Source of the DNA: a virus
Length of the DNA stretch: 41,025 bases
Reading direction: 5' to 3' (one strand)
Virus record (IMG/VR): IMGVR_UViG_3300047557_003039
Location: 1 to 41,025 of that record
Shown here piece after piece: positions 13,579 to 22,016 of this stretch. Under the pieces are notes generated by a model. It did no database searches. It saw only the letters and a list, made by a program, of their open reading frames with translations, and was not told where the DNA came from. How positions within the stretch are numbered: the first letter of the stretch is position 1; each line of letters starts with the position of its first letter. A program made the position numbers and the translations under genes.

Positions 13579-14037
13579 TCAACCAAGAATACTTTGTCTC
13601 CACTCTTCACTCATATTCACCATAATTGCTTCTGCTGCTTCTGGTGTTTCCGCATATCCTTCATCAAGAAGGTGTGAAAGAATAATATCATAACCCTCTT
13701 TCATTCCACCCATTCTTTTATTAGCACGAGCACGTCCTTCTCTAGGTCCTCGATAAAAATCTGATCCTAATTTTTCTCTTCTTTCAATTTCATCTTGCAT
13801 TTTTTTTGCTCTATTCAAAGATCTAGTTGCTTTTGCATCTTCAACATTACCTGCTGTAGTTCCTTTTTGCCCCCTAAATCTTGACAGAAATGCTCTCTTT
13901 GTGCCAGAAGCAGCCTGTTTAATAATCTGTCCTCTCATTCTATCAGCAGGAAGTTCTCTATATCCTTCATTAAGTTGCTGGTTTTCAACAACTTCCATAT
14001 ATGCTTCTTGAAGACTACGAAATTCTTGTGCGTCCAT
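13579..14037 (-). CDS. Hypothetical basic protein (152 aa)
   Basis: A 152-residue, Arg/Lys/Glu-rich and mostly helical protein. The middle (about residues 30-112) is strongly basic. The C-terminal 40 residues form an acidic helical module (YDIILSHLLDEGYAETPEAA...MSEEWRQSI) that looks like a separate domain. It has a late promoter (TATAAATA, 14058-14065) 21 nt before its ATG and a terminator behind it. A single-gene late unit suits a virion or DNA-packaging accessory protein. I do not recognise a named family. Confidence 0.78.
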   Translation of the reverse strand: MDAQEFRSLQEAYMEVVENQQLNEGYRELPADRMRGQIIKQAASGTKRAFLSRFRGQKGTTAGNVEDAKATRSLNRAKKMQDEIERREKLGSDFYRGPREGRARANKRMGGMKEGYDIILSHLLDEGYAETPEAAEAIMVNMSEEWRQSILG

Positions 14038-14057
14038 TTTTACAAATACTTTTTAGG

Positions 14058-14065
14058 TATTTATA
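14058..14065 (-). promoter_or_regulatory. Late promoter TATAAATA
   Basis: Perfect T4-type late element on the minus strand, beginning within the T-run of the porin terminator and 21 nt before the ATG at 14037. Confidence 0.75.
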
Positions 14066-14093
14066 AAAAAAGCACCCCAGAATGGAGTGCTTT
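14065..14093 (-). terminator. Intrinsic terminator after the porin gene
   Basis: Minus-strand 10-bp stem with one G-U pair (14093-14084 with 14078-14069), 5-nt loop, then T-run that merges with the late promoter of the next gene. Confidence 0.88.
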
Positions 14094-14115
14094 ACCTCAA
14101 GTTATGAGTAGTTTA

Positions 14116-15582
14116 TCAGAACTTGAACGTGGTCTGGATTACGCCACCCCAATTGGAGGAGTTGCCAGCAAGACGTTGATTGTCACTACCGTAGATGATA
14201 GCAGGAGTGACGCTGATGTTATCGGACACTTGATACTTGTAGAAGATTTCAAGAAGAGTTGACTTCTCAAGATTTTCTCCGGTAGGTGCCTGACCGATAG
14301 CAACACCAGCAGAGTTACCATCGACAAACACATCATCCCAAGTTAGACCGGCAAACCAGGACTGACTGTTGGTAGCATCACTTTGAGTGCCACTTACAGT
14401 GTTCCAACCATAACCTGCTGAGATAGAAGGTGCCCAACCAGATTGAGTTGGTTCCCAGTATGCGTTCACGGCATAACCGTTAGAGGTTTGACCTGGAACC
14501 AGAGCACCTGATGCACCGTTCAGACCGTTATAGGTACGGACACGGGTGCCTTCAGTACCATAACGATAACCGAAAGCAGCACCCCAGTTAGTGCCACGAT
14601 AACCAACTTGCGCCAAGGTATTAAGAGCACCAGACTTGTCAAACTCACCAGTAGAACTATCGGCGCCATTTTGTGCCACATAGTTTACACCAGCTACAAG
14701 ACCTTTCTTGCCATACTGAACACCAAAACCAGAACCAGTTGCCTTGTTATACACACCAGGAGCGCCTGCTACTTGGAAGAAGTCAAGAATGTTCGACTTG
14801 TAAGCAGTAGGCAACCAAGCCATCTCAGTATTACGAACCAGAGCACCAGCAGTCAGGGTTGCTTTGTTATTGAAAGCAGGGAACTGGTAGAACAGACGGT
14901 CGATAACTACATTGTTACCAACTTCACTGGAAGTGTTGTCTGCTTTATCCAGTTTGAAGATTGAAGAACTAGAACCGAAAGGATTGCTGCTGAAGTTAGC
15001 AGAACGCAGACGAGTGCGAAGCAAATCCTTACCGGTGAATGAAGTATCCAGGTTCAAACGCAGATCGTAGTTGAATGCAGTGCGAGTTGAATCACCATCT
15101 TTGGTTAGGTAATCATCAACACCACCAATTACGAAGTTTGCTTCGCCACGTAGTTTAGTAGTGGTGGAGAACTGTTGTGCTTCAAGTGTAGTAACTTGTG
15201 CTTCCAGTTTATCTACACGACCACGAAGAACAGCAAGTTCTTGTGCAAATTCTGCCTGAAGACGCTTCAGTTCATCGGTAACTTCGGTCACGCGATCAAG
15301 GCAAGCATTCAGAAGTGCTGCTGCCTCATAACGGGTCATTGCTTTACCACCACCAAAGGTGCCGTTGGGATAACCAGCAACGCAACCATAACGCTCTACA
15401 AGGTTGCCGAGTGCCTGATATGCCCAATCGGTTGGACGAACATCAGAAAATTGTGTGACACTAGTAACCTGCTCGGAGGAATATTGGTTGACTGCTGCCA
15501 TGTTAAGATCTGCAGCATTCGCAACAGCAGGAGCAAACATTCCCAGAGCAACAGGTGCAAGCATCAGTTGTTTGAGTTTCAT
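14116..15582 (-). CDS. Cyanobacterial-type outer-membrane porin (SLH + OprB/Som family)
   Basis: A 488-residue porin. A signal peptide (about residues 1-23, ending ANA) is followed by an SLH domain (about 45-95: FSDVRPTDWAYQALGNL, GCVAGYPNG, MTRYEAAALLNACLDR), a coiled-coil linker with heptads (about 97-137) and a long beta-barrel of alternating residues ending in the terminal Phe (TTFKF). This is the layout of cyanobacterial Som-type porins, where SLH holds peptidoglycan and the barrel passes small solutes. A complete host-like porin in a phage suggests altered nutrient uptake or receptor masking. It has an early and a late promoter, and its own terminator. Confidence 0.92.
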   Translation of the reverse strand: MKLKQLMLAPVALGMFAPAVANAADLNMAAVNQYSSEQVTSVTQFSDVRPTDWAYQALGNLVERYGCVAGYPNGTFGGGKAMTRYEAAALLNACLDRVTEVTDELKRLQAEFAQELAVLRGRVDKLEAQVTTLEAQQFSTTTKLRGEANFVIGGVDDYLTKDGDSTRTAFNYDLRLNLDTSFTGKDLLRTRLRSANFSSNPFGSSSSIFKLDKADNTSSEVGNNVVIDRLFYQFPAFNNKATLTAGALVRNTEMAWLPTAYKSNILDFFQVAGAPGVYNKATGSGFGVQYGKKGLVAGVNYVAQNGADSSTGEFDKSGALNTLAQVGYRGTNWGAAFGYRYGTEGTRVRTYNGLNGASGALVPGQTSNGYAVNAYWEPTQSGWAPSISAGYGWNTVSGTQSDATNSQSWFAGLTWDDVFVDGNSAGVAIGQAPTGENLEKSTLLEIFYKYQVSDNISVTPAIIYGSDNQRLAGNSSNWGGVIQTTFKF

Positions 15583-15614
15583 AAAAATTGTTTTTAGTAC
15601 TAAACGACAATTTG

Positions 15615-15638
15615 AAGATTTACATCAAAGTAAATCTT
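15615..15638 (-). promoter_or_regulatory. 5'-terminal hairpin of the porin late transcript
   Basis: Minus-strand 9-bp perfect stem AAGATTTAC/GTAAATCTT (15638-15630 with 15623-15615), 6-nt loop, just after the late promoter at 15642-15649. It would sit at the extreme 5' end of the late mRNA and could protect it from decay. Confidence 0.55.
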
Positions 15639-15641
15639 TGC

Positions 15642-15649
15642 TATTTATA
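15642..15649 (-). promoter_or_regulatory. Late promoter TATAAATA for the porin gene
   Basis: Perfect T4-type late element on the minus strand, 60 nt before the porin ATG. Confidence 0.65.
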
Positions 15650-15651
15650 GC

Positions 15652-15671
15652 GTCTTAAGAAAGTCTTAAGA
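15652..15671 (-). repeat. Tandem CTTAAGAC boxes between the porin promoters
   Basis: On the minus strand CTTAAGAC-TTT-CTTAAGAC: two 8-bp direct repeats with a 3-bp gap, 11-bp period. Because TCTTAAGA is palindromic, the pair can also form a hairpin. It lies just downstream of the predicted early transcription start, in operator position. Confidence 0.7.
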
Positions 15672-15679
15672 TTGACAGT

Positions 15680-15708
15680 ATCTTAGATCATTTTTATTCT
15701 CGTGTCAA
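15680..15708 (-). promoter_or_regulatory. Sigma70-like promoter for the porin gene
   Basis: Perfect TTGACA (15708-15703), 17 bp, TAAGAT (15685-15680) on the minus strand. The -35 overlaps the stop codon of the last sugar-operon gene. Confidence 0.65.
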
Positions 15709-16859
15709 TAGTTCTCGCCCAAATCAAGTTGAACACTTGGAAGCATGGTGATAACCACACCTGTATAGTCGGGGCGAAGAGATTGAATAATATAGTCTTT
15801 AAAATTATGAGCCAAAATAATCAGATAATCTGGTTGATCTTTATATAGTCTTTCTCTTGATACAACTTCAAAACCTGTTCCAGGAACAAACATTCCTTGT
15901 TTATTTTTTGTATCATCAACCACATAAGAATTTGGAAAGGTATTCGTATCAATCCCAAGTGCGTTCAAATAAACACATCCCTTGGCAGCAGCGCCAAAGA
16001 AAGCAACCTTACCTTGCAAATTTTCAATCCATTCTTTATCTTTTACAATTTTTTTATGCATCCTATCTGATGCACCAAAAAAATCAAATTCTTTTTCTGC
16101 TTTCAAATACTCATCAGCAGCTCCAGTTGAATTTGAATACTTCTTATGAGCAATCCACAATCGTAAAGTTCCACCATGAATTGTTTGTTCTTCGGTATTA
16201 ATAATACGAAGACCGTATTTGTCAAATAGTTTGACAAGAGGAGTAACCAACCAATAGTAATAATGTTCGTGATAGAACTGATCAAATTGGAGAGTTTCAA
16301 AAGTTCTCAGAGTATAAGGGAACTCAAGGATCCATACGCCATGATGGGAAAGATGTTTTCTAACTGCAGCAAGGAATTTCTCAACTCCAGGTGTATGTTG
16401 GAAAACATTTGTAGATGTAATAATATCTGCTTTCGGAAGTTCTAGATCTTCATTAAAGTAGTCATTTACATACTCAATACCCGCTTCAATATTTTCTTCT
16501 CTAAATGAAGATGATGCATCAACATTAATAAGCTTTAGTGGATCTGTTGTTTGTGATCTAAATGCTTTCAAAAGTGTGCCATCATTTCCACCAACATCAA
16601 CAATAGTATCATGCTTTAAGTGCTTGATACTGTGCCACATTTTTTGGCAGTGATATACGTAGGGTTTATTAACTGCAGAATGATATAGGTATTTCATATA
16701 CAATTCCTCAGATGGAATTGCTAAATCCAATTGAATTTTCAAGTCAGAGTCAATAACAGAACTCATTGGATATTGCTTAGCATCCAAAGATTCTTCTTTA
16801 GTGGGAAAAAGATTATTAACTAGTGGTTGAACACCGAGATCTAAAAGAGTCTTATTCAT
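15705..16859 (-). CDS. Sugar C-methyltransferase
   Basis: A 384-residue SAM-dependent enzyme like those that C-methylate nucleotide-linked deoxysugars (NovU/TylCIII type). Visible are the SAM site IVDVGGNDGTLL (about residues 86-97), FYHEHYYYWLV (about 192-203), GGTLRLWIA (about 228-237), and the C-terminal Rossmann-like domain with FFGAAAKGCVYLNALGI. The N-terminal zinc-binding Cys cluster usual in this family is missing: the protein begins at the segment LLDLGVQPLVNN that normally follows it. It is the last gene of the 22-kb sugar operon and overlaps its upstream neighbour by 8 nt. Confidence 0.88.
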   Translation of the reverse strand: MNKTLLDLGVQPLVNNLFPTKEESLDAKQYPMSSVIDSDLKIQLDLAIPSEELYMKYLYHSAVNKPYVYHCQKMWHSIKHLKHDTIVDVGGNDGTLLKAFRSQTTDPLKLINVDASSSFREENIEAGIEYVNDYFNEDLELPKADIITSTNVFQHTPGVEKFLAAVRKHLSHHGVWILEFPYTLRTFETLQFDQFYHEHYYYWLVTPLVKLFDKYGLRIINTEEQTIHGGTLRLWIAHKKYSNSTGAADEYLKAEKEFDFFGASDRMHKKIVKDKEWIENLQGKVAFFGAAAKGCVYLNALGIDTNTFPNSYVVDDTKNKQGMFVPGTGFEVVSRERLYKDQPDYLIILAHNFKDYIIQSLRPDYTGVVITMLPSVQLDLGENY

Positions 16860-17676
16860 TGCTAGTATTCTCTTCAGGTTGTTGAGGGGTAGCCTCTACC
16901 ATTCTACCCAAATACGGATCGTATTGCATATGATCTCGAATATCTACCATAGCACCATTCTGTTGCCAATACTGATACTGAGCATTGAAATTCCCTTTAT
17001 GAAAAGCATCAATATGCTCGGGATGAATGGACGATCCTAGTTCAGTTTTATAGAGAAGAAGGGGGATAGCATACGTATTACCCGAATTATAAATCAAATC
17101 ATCAGCAACAGGGCGAGGTTTGACTCCATTATCAAGTTTATATTTGTCACCCCTAATATGATGCTTTAAGAGTTTTTCTGCATGATGCCTAGTTATCAGA
17201 TAGCAAGCAGTTGAAAAATCATTGACAAATCTTTTATGAAGTTTTACGTGAATATTACCAGTACAAATAATTGCTATCTGCACAACATCCCAATCATATG
17301 GAATATTTGCATAGAAATCGTCCCAAGAAAAATTCCAATATTTAATAACATCCAAATTACAATCATCTTCCATGAAGATTGCATATGGACTATCTGAGGT
17401 TTCCATCCAATGTTTAATTGCCTTCAGATGTGAAGTAACACATCCAATTTCACCAGAAGACATTTGAGTTGGATATCTGCCGGAGATAATATCGCTAAGA
17501 TCATCTACTCTTCCATCATATGCAGAAATGCGCGTATAATCTTTAATTTCCCAATATTCAAATTGGGATTCCATATACTCACGTCTTTCTGGTTGGTCGT
17601 CTAGATTTAGATAATAAATGGGACCAATATTCTTGAGTTTATAAGTAGATTTATTTTTATCTAATAGTTCATTCAT
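16852..17676 (-). CDS. Glycosyltransferase family 25 (LPS-type)
   Basis: A 274-residue GT25-type transferase. IYYLNLDDQPERREYME near the N-terminus is the family's opening motif. It is followed by SSGEIGCVTSHLKAIKHW, and then the acidic metal/nucleotide-sugar motif FMEDDCNLD (about residue 100). The YLITRHHAEKLL helix and the DDLIYNSG segment complete it. GT25 enzymes commonly transfer galactose or glucose onto lipopolysaccharide. The start overlaps the upstream gene by 4 nt. The tail is Gln/Glu/Asn-rich and probably disordered. Confidence 0.87.
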   Translation of the reverse strand: MNELLDKNKSTYKLKNIGPIYYLNLDDQPERREYMESQFEYWEIKDYTRISAYDGRVDDLSDIISGRYPTQMSSGEIGCVTSHLKAIKHWMETSDSPYAIFMEDDCNLDVIKYWNFSWDDFYANIPYDWDVVQIAIICTGNIHVKLHKRFVNDFSTACYLITRHHAEKLLKHHIRGDKYKLDNGVKPRPVADDLIYNSGNTYAIPLLLYKTELGSSIHPEHIDAFHKGNFNAQYQYWQQNGAMVDIRDHMQYDPYLGRMVEATPQQPEENTSNE

Positions 17677-18785
17677 AGCTCAATCCAAAATACTTCTTCG
17701 CAAGGAATACCCCAAATAATTCTATCATCACATTGAGATTTAACAAGATCATCTACAACATAAACTTTATATCCAAGATTGAGCAAATCATAGCACAAAC
17801 GATATTGCTGACTCTCTTCTAAAATATCAGTTCCTTCTTTGTATGTAATATAATGGAAGCAAAATGGTAGATTATTCGTATTTTTCTTTACAAACCAATC
17901 TACCAAAAACTTCGAGTGCTCGTTATTAAGTTTATCTGTTGTTAGTCCAAGATTATATTCCAACCCCAATTTTTTTGCATACGCTGCAAAGGAGCGATTG
18001 TCTCTTGGGAGGCAAGGTCCACCATATCCGTATCCATATTTTAGATACTTAGATCCAACACGAGTATCTGCACCGATGGCATTTAAAACATCCGTAATTT
18101 CAGATTCTATTCCACTTAAAGCCATCACTTCACCGACCATGTTTGCGTAGGTAATTTTCGTGGTGAGGAAGCAATTGACCGCTAACTTTACAAGTTCAGA
18201 TGAAGTTGTACTTAGTGCATGAATACTTGGTTGAGTAATTTGAATTTTAGAATAAATTTCTTCAATATTTTCTAAATGTTTTCCATTACCACCAATTAAA
18301 ACCATATCCGCATTTTCAAGATCTCTAATAATTGATCCCTGAGCAATAAACTCTGGATTATAGAAAACGTCTACACCATACGCATCAAGTTGATTTTGAA
18401 AGTTAACGCAATCTCCAGGATTTGTTGTACACCCAACAACAAGCGACTTCCCCTCTACAGGGAAATCGCAATCTTGAAAATCTTGCACCACTTGCCAAAC
18501 AGCACTTACATCGTAGTCACCCGAAGGTAGTGATGGTGTTGCAACAAGAGTGTAGATGATATCACACTCTTTGATTACTTCTTTGTTATTTGTTGTTGCA
18601 GATAGATTTTTAGATGATGAAAGTAAACTTTGAACTCGTGGTTCATTCGTCACAATCATTTTTTTATTCAGATCATGAACGTAACTTTCGCGGATATCTG
18701 ACACTAAAACATCGTATCCTGCTTTTTCTAGAAGAAGAGCAAAGCAAATACCAAGCCTTCCTGCTCCAATTAATCCAATTTTCAT
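17673..18785 (-). CDS. UDP-glucose/GDP-mannose dehydrogenase family
   Basis: A 370-residue NAD-dependent oxidoreductase that converts a nucleotide hexose to its uronic acid. The N-terminal MKIGLIGAGRLG is the Rossmann site, FYNPEFIAQGS the substrate segment, and KYGYGYGGPCLPRDNRSF holds the catalytic Cys. The C-terminal third is short and divergent (ordinary enzymes have 400-450 residues), so activity and substrate are uncertain. It consumes NAD+ and lies directly after a NAD synthetase gene, with an ATGA overlap. Confidence 0.85.
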   Translation of the reverse strand: MKIGLIGAGRLGICFALLLEKAGYDVLVSDIRESYVHDLNKKMIVTNEPRVQSLLSSSKNLSATTNNKEVIKECDIIYTLVATPSLPSGDYDVSAVWQVVQDFQDCDFPVEGKSLVVGCTTNPGDCVNFQNQLDAYGVDVFYNPEFIAQGSIIRDLENADMVLIGGNGKHLENIEEIYSKIQITQPSIHALSTTSSELVKLAVNCFLTTKITYANMVGEVMALSGIESEITDVLNAIGADTRVGSKYLKYGYGYGGPCLPRDNRSFAAYAKKLGLEYNLGLTTDKLNNEHSKFLVDWFVKKNTNNLPFCFHYITYKEGTDILEESQQYRLCYDLLNLGYKVYVVDDLVKSQCDDRIIWGIPCEEVFWIEL

Positions 18786-19606
18786 AGTTTAAATGTTGGG
18801 ATAGATAGCATTTTGTGTTTGTTTTGGGTGTTAAATTTTTGATATTGTTTAATCGCAGTCCTTTGGTCTTCCGTCAATTCTTCCCCTTTCCATTTAGTTA
18901 GTTGTTCACTATCATAAGAGGAATTCATAATTTCAGAATCCATCACCCACTCAAGTAGTTCATAAGATGTACCAATCTGATCTTCATCAGATCTACCATC
19001 TTCCCAGAGTCCATCTGTTGGCTTTGCGTCAATAATACGTTGATCTACACCAAGATGCTTTCCAAGTTCCCATACTTCTGTTTTGTAAAGATCTGCGATA
19101 GGAGCAATATCAACTCCACCGTCACCATATTTAGTATAGAATCCTACACCATAATCTTCAACTTTATTTCCTGTACCAACAACAATACCACCAACATTAC
19201 CTGCAACTTGATACAATGCTACCATGCGAATACGTGATTTTGTATTTGCATTTGCAAGATTGTTTGAAGTAAACTCTCCTGCACCAGCCCAGAAATCAAA
19301 TGATTGAACCAATTGATCATATGCAGTTGTCAAATCAATTCGAATCTTTGTTACATTATTATATTTTTCTTCAAGATAACTCGTATGATCGTCCGACAAA
19401 GAATCATTTTCGGAACTTGAATGAAGTGGCATAGAAAGCACATATGTGGACAATCCCGTTTCAGCACAAAGGGTAGAAACTACAGCGGAATCAATACCAC
19501 CAGATACTCCAACAACAAATGATTTGATATTATGCTCTACCACATAATCACCCAACCATTTTATGATTCTATTTTTAAGTTCTTCGTAATTTGCAATTCT
19601 ATTCAT
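18782..19606 (-). CDS. nadE: NAD synthetase (NH3-dependent type)
   Basis: A 274-residue ATP pyrophosphatase. FVVGVSGGIDSAVVSTLCAE (about residues 26-45) is the P-loop. GTGNKVEDYGVGFYTKYGDGGVDIAPIADLYKT is cut here into its two parts: GTGNKVED, and then the GD/DIAPIADLYK segment that binds deamido-NAD. KPTDGLWEDGRSDEDQIG follows. It makes NAD+ from deamido-NAD+. I choose ATG 19606 (MNRIANYE), which overlaps the upstream stop (ATGA), over an earlier in-frame start. Its place among sugar genes suggests it either sustains NAD for the dehydrogenases/epimerases or amidates a sugar acid; the second is speculation. Confidence 0.9.
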   Translation of the reverse strand: MNRIANYEELKNRIIKWLGDYVVEHNIKSFVVGVSGGIDSAVVSTLCAETGLSTYVLSMPLHSSSENDSLSDDHTSYLEEKYNNVTKIRIDLTTAYDQLVQSFDFWAGAGEFTSNNLANANTKSRIRMVALYQVAGNVGGIVVGTGNKVEDYGVGFYTKYGDGGVDIAPIADLYKTEVWELGKHLGVDQRIIDAKPTDGLWEDGRSDEDQIGTSYELLEWVMDSEIMNSSYDSEQLTKWKGEELTEDQRTAIKQYQKFNTQNKHKMLSIPTFKL

Positions 19607-20460
19607 AATACTGTCCAGTCGGGGCAATAAAGATCTTTTGTATCTTTGTCTGCATATGCAGGTCCAAACCACATTTTTGGTGCGATTACTTTTTTATTGG
19701 GGTTAGAAATTAACCAAGCACCCCACCAACTCATGCTGCTATTAGCAATTATAGCATGAGAACAAAGAGACATCAAGCAGAGATCTGCATATGGAGTATA
19801 AGACCCATCTTTATATTTTTCTTGTGGTTCCGAAATTAAAAATCTATCTCCCGAGAAAAATTCTTGTTCCTTAACCCACTCAGGAGAATCTGAAAATACC
19901 ACAACTGGTTGTTCATCGTCAAAATATGAAAGTGCCCTTTCATAGTATTCAATTGGTTGAACTGGATGCTGGTCTCCACATTGAGTATAACTCCACTTAA
20001 ACCCACGGGGATCAACTAAATTGGGATCACCGCGACGAACATGAAGCATGATTGGTTCTTGCCCTTCCAGGCTATCCATCATTTCTTTACACGGACCAAA
20101 GTGCTCATCATGAAATGTAAAGTCTTTACGAATTTCGTCCGAAATATGTTTGAAGTATTTTTCAGACTGAAAAAATCCGTGAAGACTTACATTGTCTGGA
20201 CATTTTTCAAATAGTTCTTCATCAAAATGAAAAAATCTTTCTCCAACATATTGAATGTCTTCGATATATTGAAGATTTTCTTCTTTAACTGACTCAAGTT
20301 TAAAACAATCACTAAGACTATAATTTTCAATTCCTTTCTTATGAAAGGGAGGTATGGTCCAATCGTACCCATGCTTGGAAGCAATACCCCTTACTGCCGC
20401 ATACTCGAACATTTGATTGCCGAGTCTGCCAAGATTTCCAATTTGATTAAACGCTAACAT
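19603..20460 (-). CDS. GT11-type fucosyltransferase-like glycosyltransferase
   Basis: A 285-residue protein. GNLGRLGNQMFEYAAVRGIA near the N-terminus, MLHVRRGD (nucleotide-sugar binding Arg), VVFSDSPEW and MSWWGAWL are the motifs of the alpha-1,2-fucosyltransferase (GT11) family, which uses GDP-sugars. It is clearly related to the gene at 22013-22876. A GDP-sugar donor fits the GDP-mannose epimerase homologue in the same operon. Start at ATG 20460 (MLAFNQIG), 14 nt inside the previous gene; an earlier in-frame start at 20496 would overlap more deeply. Confidence 0.88.
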   Translation of the reverse strand: MLAFNQIGNLGRLGNQMFEYAAVRGIASKHGYDWTIPPFHKKGIENYSLSDCFKLESVKEENLQYIEDIQYVGERFFHFDEELFEKCPDNVSLHGFFQSEKYFKHISDEIRKDFTFHDEHFGPCKEMMDSLEGQEPIMLHVRRGDPNLVDPRGFKWSYTQCGDQHPVQPIEYYERALSYFDDEQPVVVFSDSPEWVKEQEFFSGDRFLISEPQEKYKDGSYTPYADLCLMSLCSHAIIANSSMSWWGAWLISNPNKKVIAPKMWFGPAYADKDTKDLYCPDWTVL

Positions 20461-21262
20461 ATTTTTTAAGATACTCTTGTTTCGAATAATATTCAATCAG
20501 TTCTTCTTTATTCATAGTAGAAAGTTTCAACCATTCATAATGATTCTTTTCCATATGCGGATTATGCGTCCATGAGTTTTCTCCCCTTGCATGTTCCAAG
20601 TGGTAAACTACATCTTGAACTCTCCCGACATTATATCCCAACACCACAAATCTGTAAAATCTTTCTTTATCTTCCGGAGAATATGCAACAAAGTTTTCAT
20701 TCTCCATAAAACCGTCAATATAAACTTGACGATTAAAAAATTGTGCCCAACCAAAATCTGAGGTATGCACATTAGATTTTTCATCAAGAACAGAGTAATC
20801 ACCAGTTTCTAAAAATTTAGAAACTAATGCATCGTCAGCATCAACTTGTCTTTGGTAATTTCCCTGCCCGTATGGGTAGATTACATCGTATGTTTTATCA
20901 AGAATTCCATTATACGCTGCAAGATAAGAATCAATTGGAAGGATAACATCGCAATCGTAATTAACGACCACTTCTGTATTTGCCTCCATCAACATTTCGT
21001 TTAGAACTTTTTGACGATGAAATGCAGGATCTTCACTCCACTCAAAGATGTGCTTGATATTTACATCAACATCAAGAATATCTTTTAATGTTGGAATCAC
21101 ATGTTTAGATATTGGAGAATCTCTGTCAACTTCTTTAATAATAATGTTGGTATCAAAATTCTCTAGAAGAAATGCCGTGGTAGTAACAACATTCCTAAGT
21201 CTGTCTTCGGTTTCAACTCTGACTGGAATAATAAAAGTTGCTTTTGTTAAATCATGTCTCAT
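20447..21262 (-). CDS. GT-A glycosyltransferase (GT2/GT27-like)
   Basis: A 271-residue transferase. TFIIPVRVETEDRLRNV opens a GT-A fold, FHRQKVLNEML and VVNYDCDVILP (DxD-type metal site, about residue 105) form the donor site, and YSPEDKERFYRFVVLGYNV resembles the acceptor/base region of galactosyltransferase-like GT2/GT27 enzymes. The C-terminal 30 residues are charged and helical. It overlaps both neighbours by 11-14 nt. Sugar specificity cannot be read from sequence. Confidence 0.82.
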   Translation of the reverse strand: MRHDLTKATFIIPVRVETEDRLRNVVTTTAFLLENFDTNIIIKEVDRDSPISKHVIPTLKDILDVDVNIKHIFEWSEDPAFHRQKVLNEMLMEANTEVVVNYDCDVILPIDSYLAAYNGILDKTYDVIYPYGQGNYQRQVDADDALVSKFLETGDYSVLDEKSNVHTSDFGWAQFFNRQVYIDGFMENENFVAYSPEDKERFYRFVVLGYNVGRVQDVVYHLEHARGENSWTHNPHMEKNHYEWLKLSTMNKEELIEYYSKQEYLKKYVSV

Positions 21263-22016
21263 CTGGATACTTCCTCAATTCATAAAAATTTGCGTGTTTT
21301 TGGTGCAAGTAATTAATTTCTTCACTATTTACCAACCATTTACGCCCATCATTTCCCTGAAGGACCATATCATAATCTATTCCGCTTACACTAGTTCTTG
21401 CTTCGTGTTCTCTATTCGCAATTAAAATATCAGGAATAACATGCGGTAATCCATTCTCCATTCTCATCCTATGATAAAACTCAGTATCAACCAACAGTTT
21501 CAACTTTCTATCCAGATACATTTTAGAGTCATTCAAAAATGCAATACAAGAAGGACTTCCTAGCAAATTATTTCCCTCCAACAACATATCTGCCCACTCA
21601 GGAACACAATCTCTATGTGTTTCTTTACCATCTGTCGTGTGGGTGAATCCATGAAACAACCACTTACACCCACTCTCATCAAAAGCATTTTTAATTTTTT
21701 CAAGAGATTTATTGTCTACGAACAAATCATCCTGCATAATTAACTTGATGATTCTTCCTTCAGCATTCTCAATCACACAATTAATATTGGAAGCTTGATA
21801 TCCACGATCATTTGGATTTTTCATGTATGTGATAGAAAATTCTTCACTACTTTCTCTACAAAAGTCATGAATAGCATCGTCTTTACTGTGGTCTGAAATA
21901 ACTATTTCAAAGTCTTGAAATGTTTGTTTTCTGAGTCCATCAAAAATCTCTGACAAATATTTCACACCCTCTCCCCTAAACTCATAGGTAGGGATACATA
22001 CCGAAATTTCACTCAT
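21252..22016 (-). CDS. Glycosyltransferase family 2
   Basis: A 254-residue GT-A enzyme with the classical N-terminus ISVCIPTYEFRGEGVKYL, then FEIVISDHSKDD, and KLIMQDDLFVD as its DxD-type metal motif (about residue 97). The C-terminal region lacks membrane spans, so it is a soluble or peripheral transferase. It sits between a GT11-like gene (4-nt overlap upstream) and the DCD-motif transferase. Confidence 0.87.
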   Translation of the reverse strand: MSEISVCIPTYEFRGEGVKYLSEIFDGLRKQTFQDFEIVISDHSKDDAIHDFCRESSEEFSITYMKNPNDRGYQASNINCVIENAEGRIIKLIMQDDLFVDNKSLEKIKNAFDESGCKWLFHGFTHTTDGKETHRDCVPEWADMLLEGNNLLGSPSCIAFLNDSKMYLDRKLKLLVDTEFYHRMRMENGLPHVIPDILIANREHEARTSVSGIDYDMVLQGNDGRKWLVNSEEINYLHQKHANFYELRKYPDET

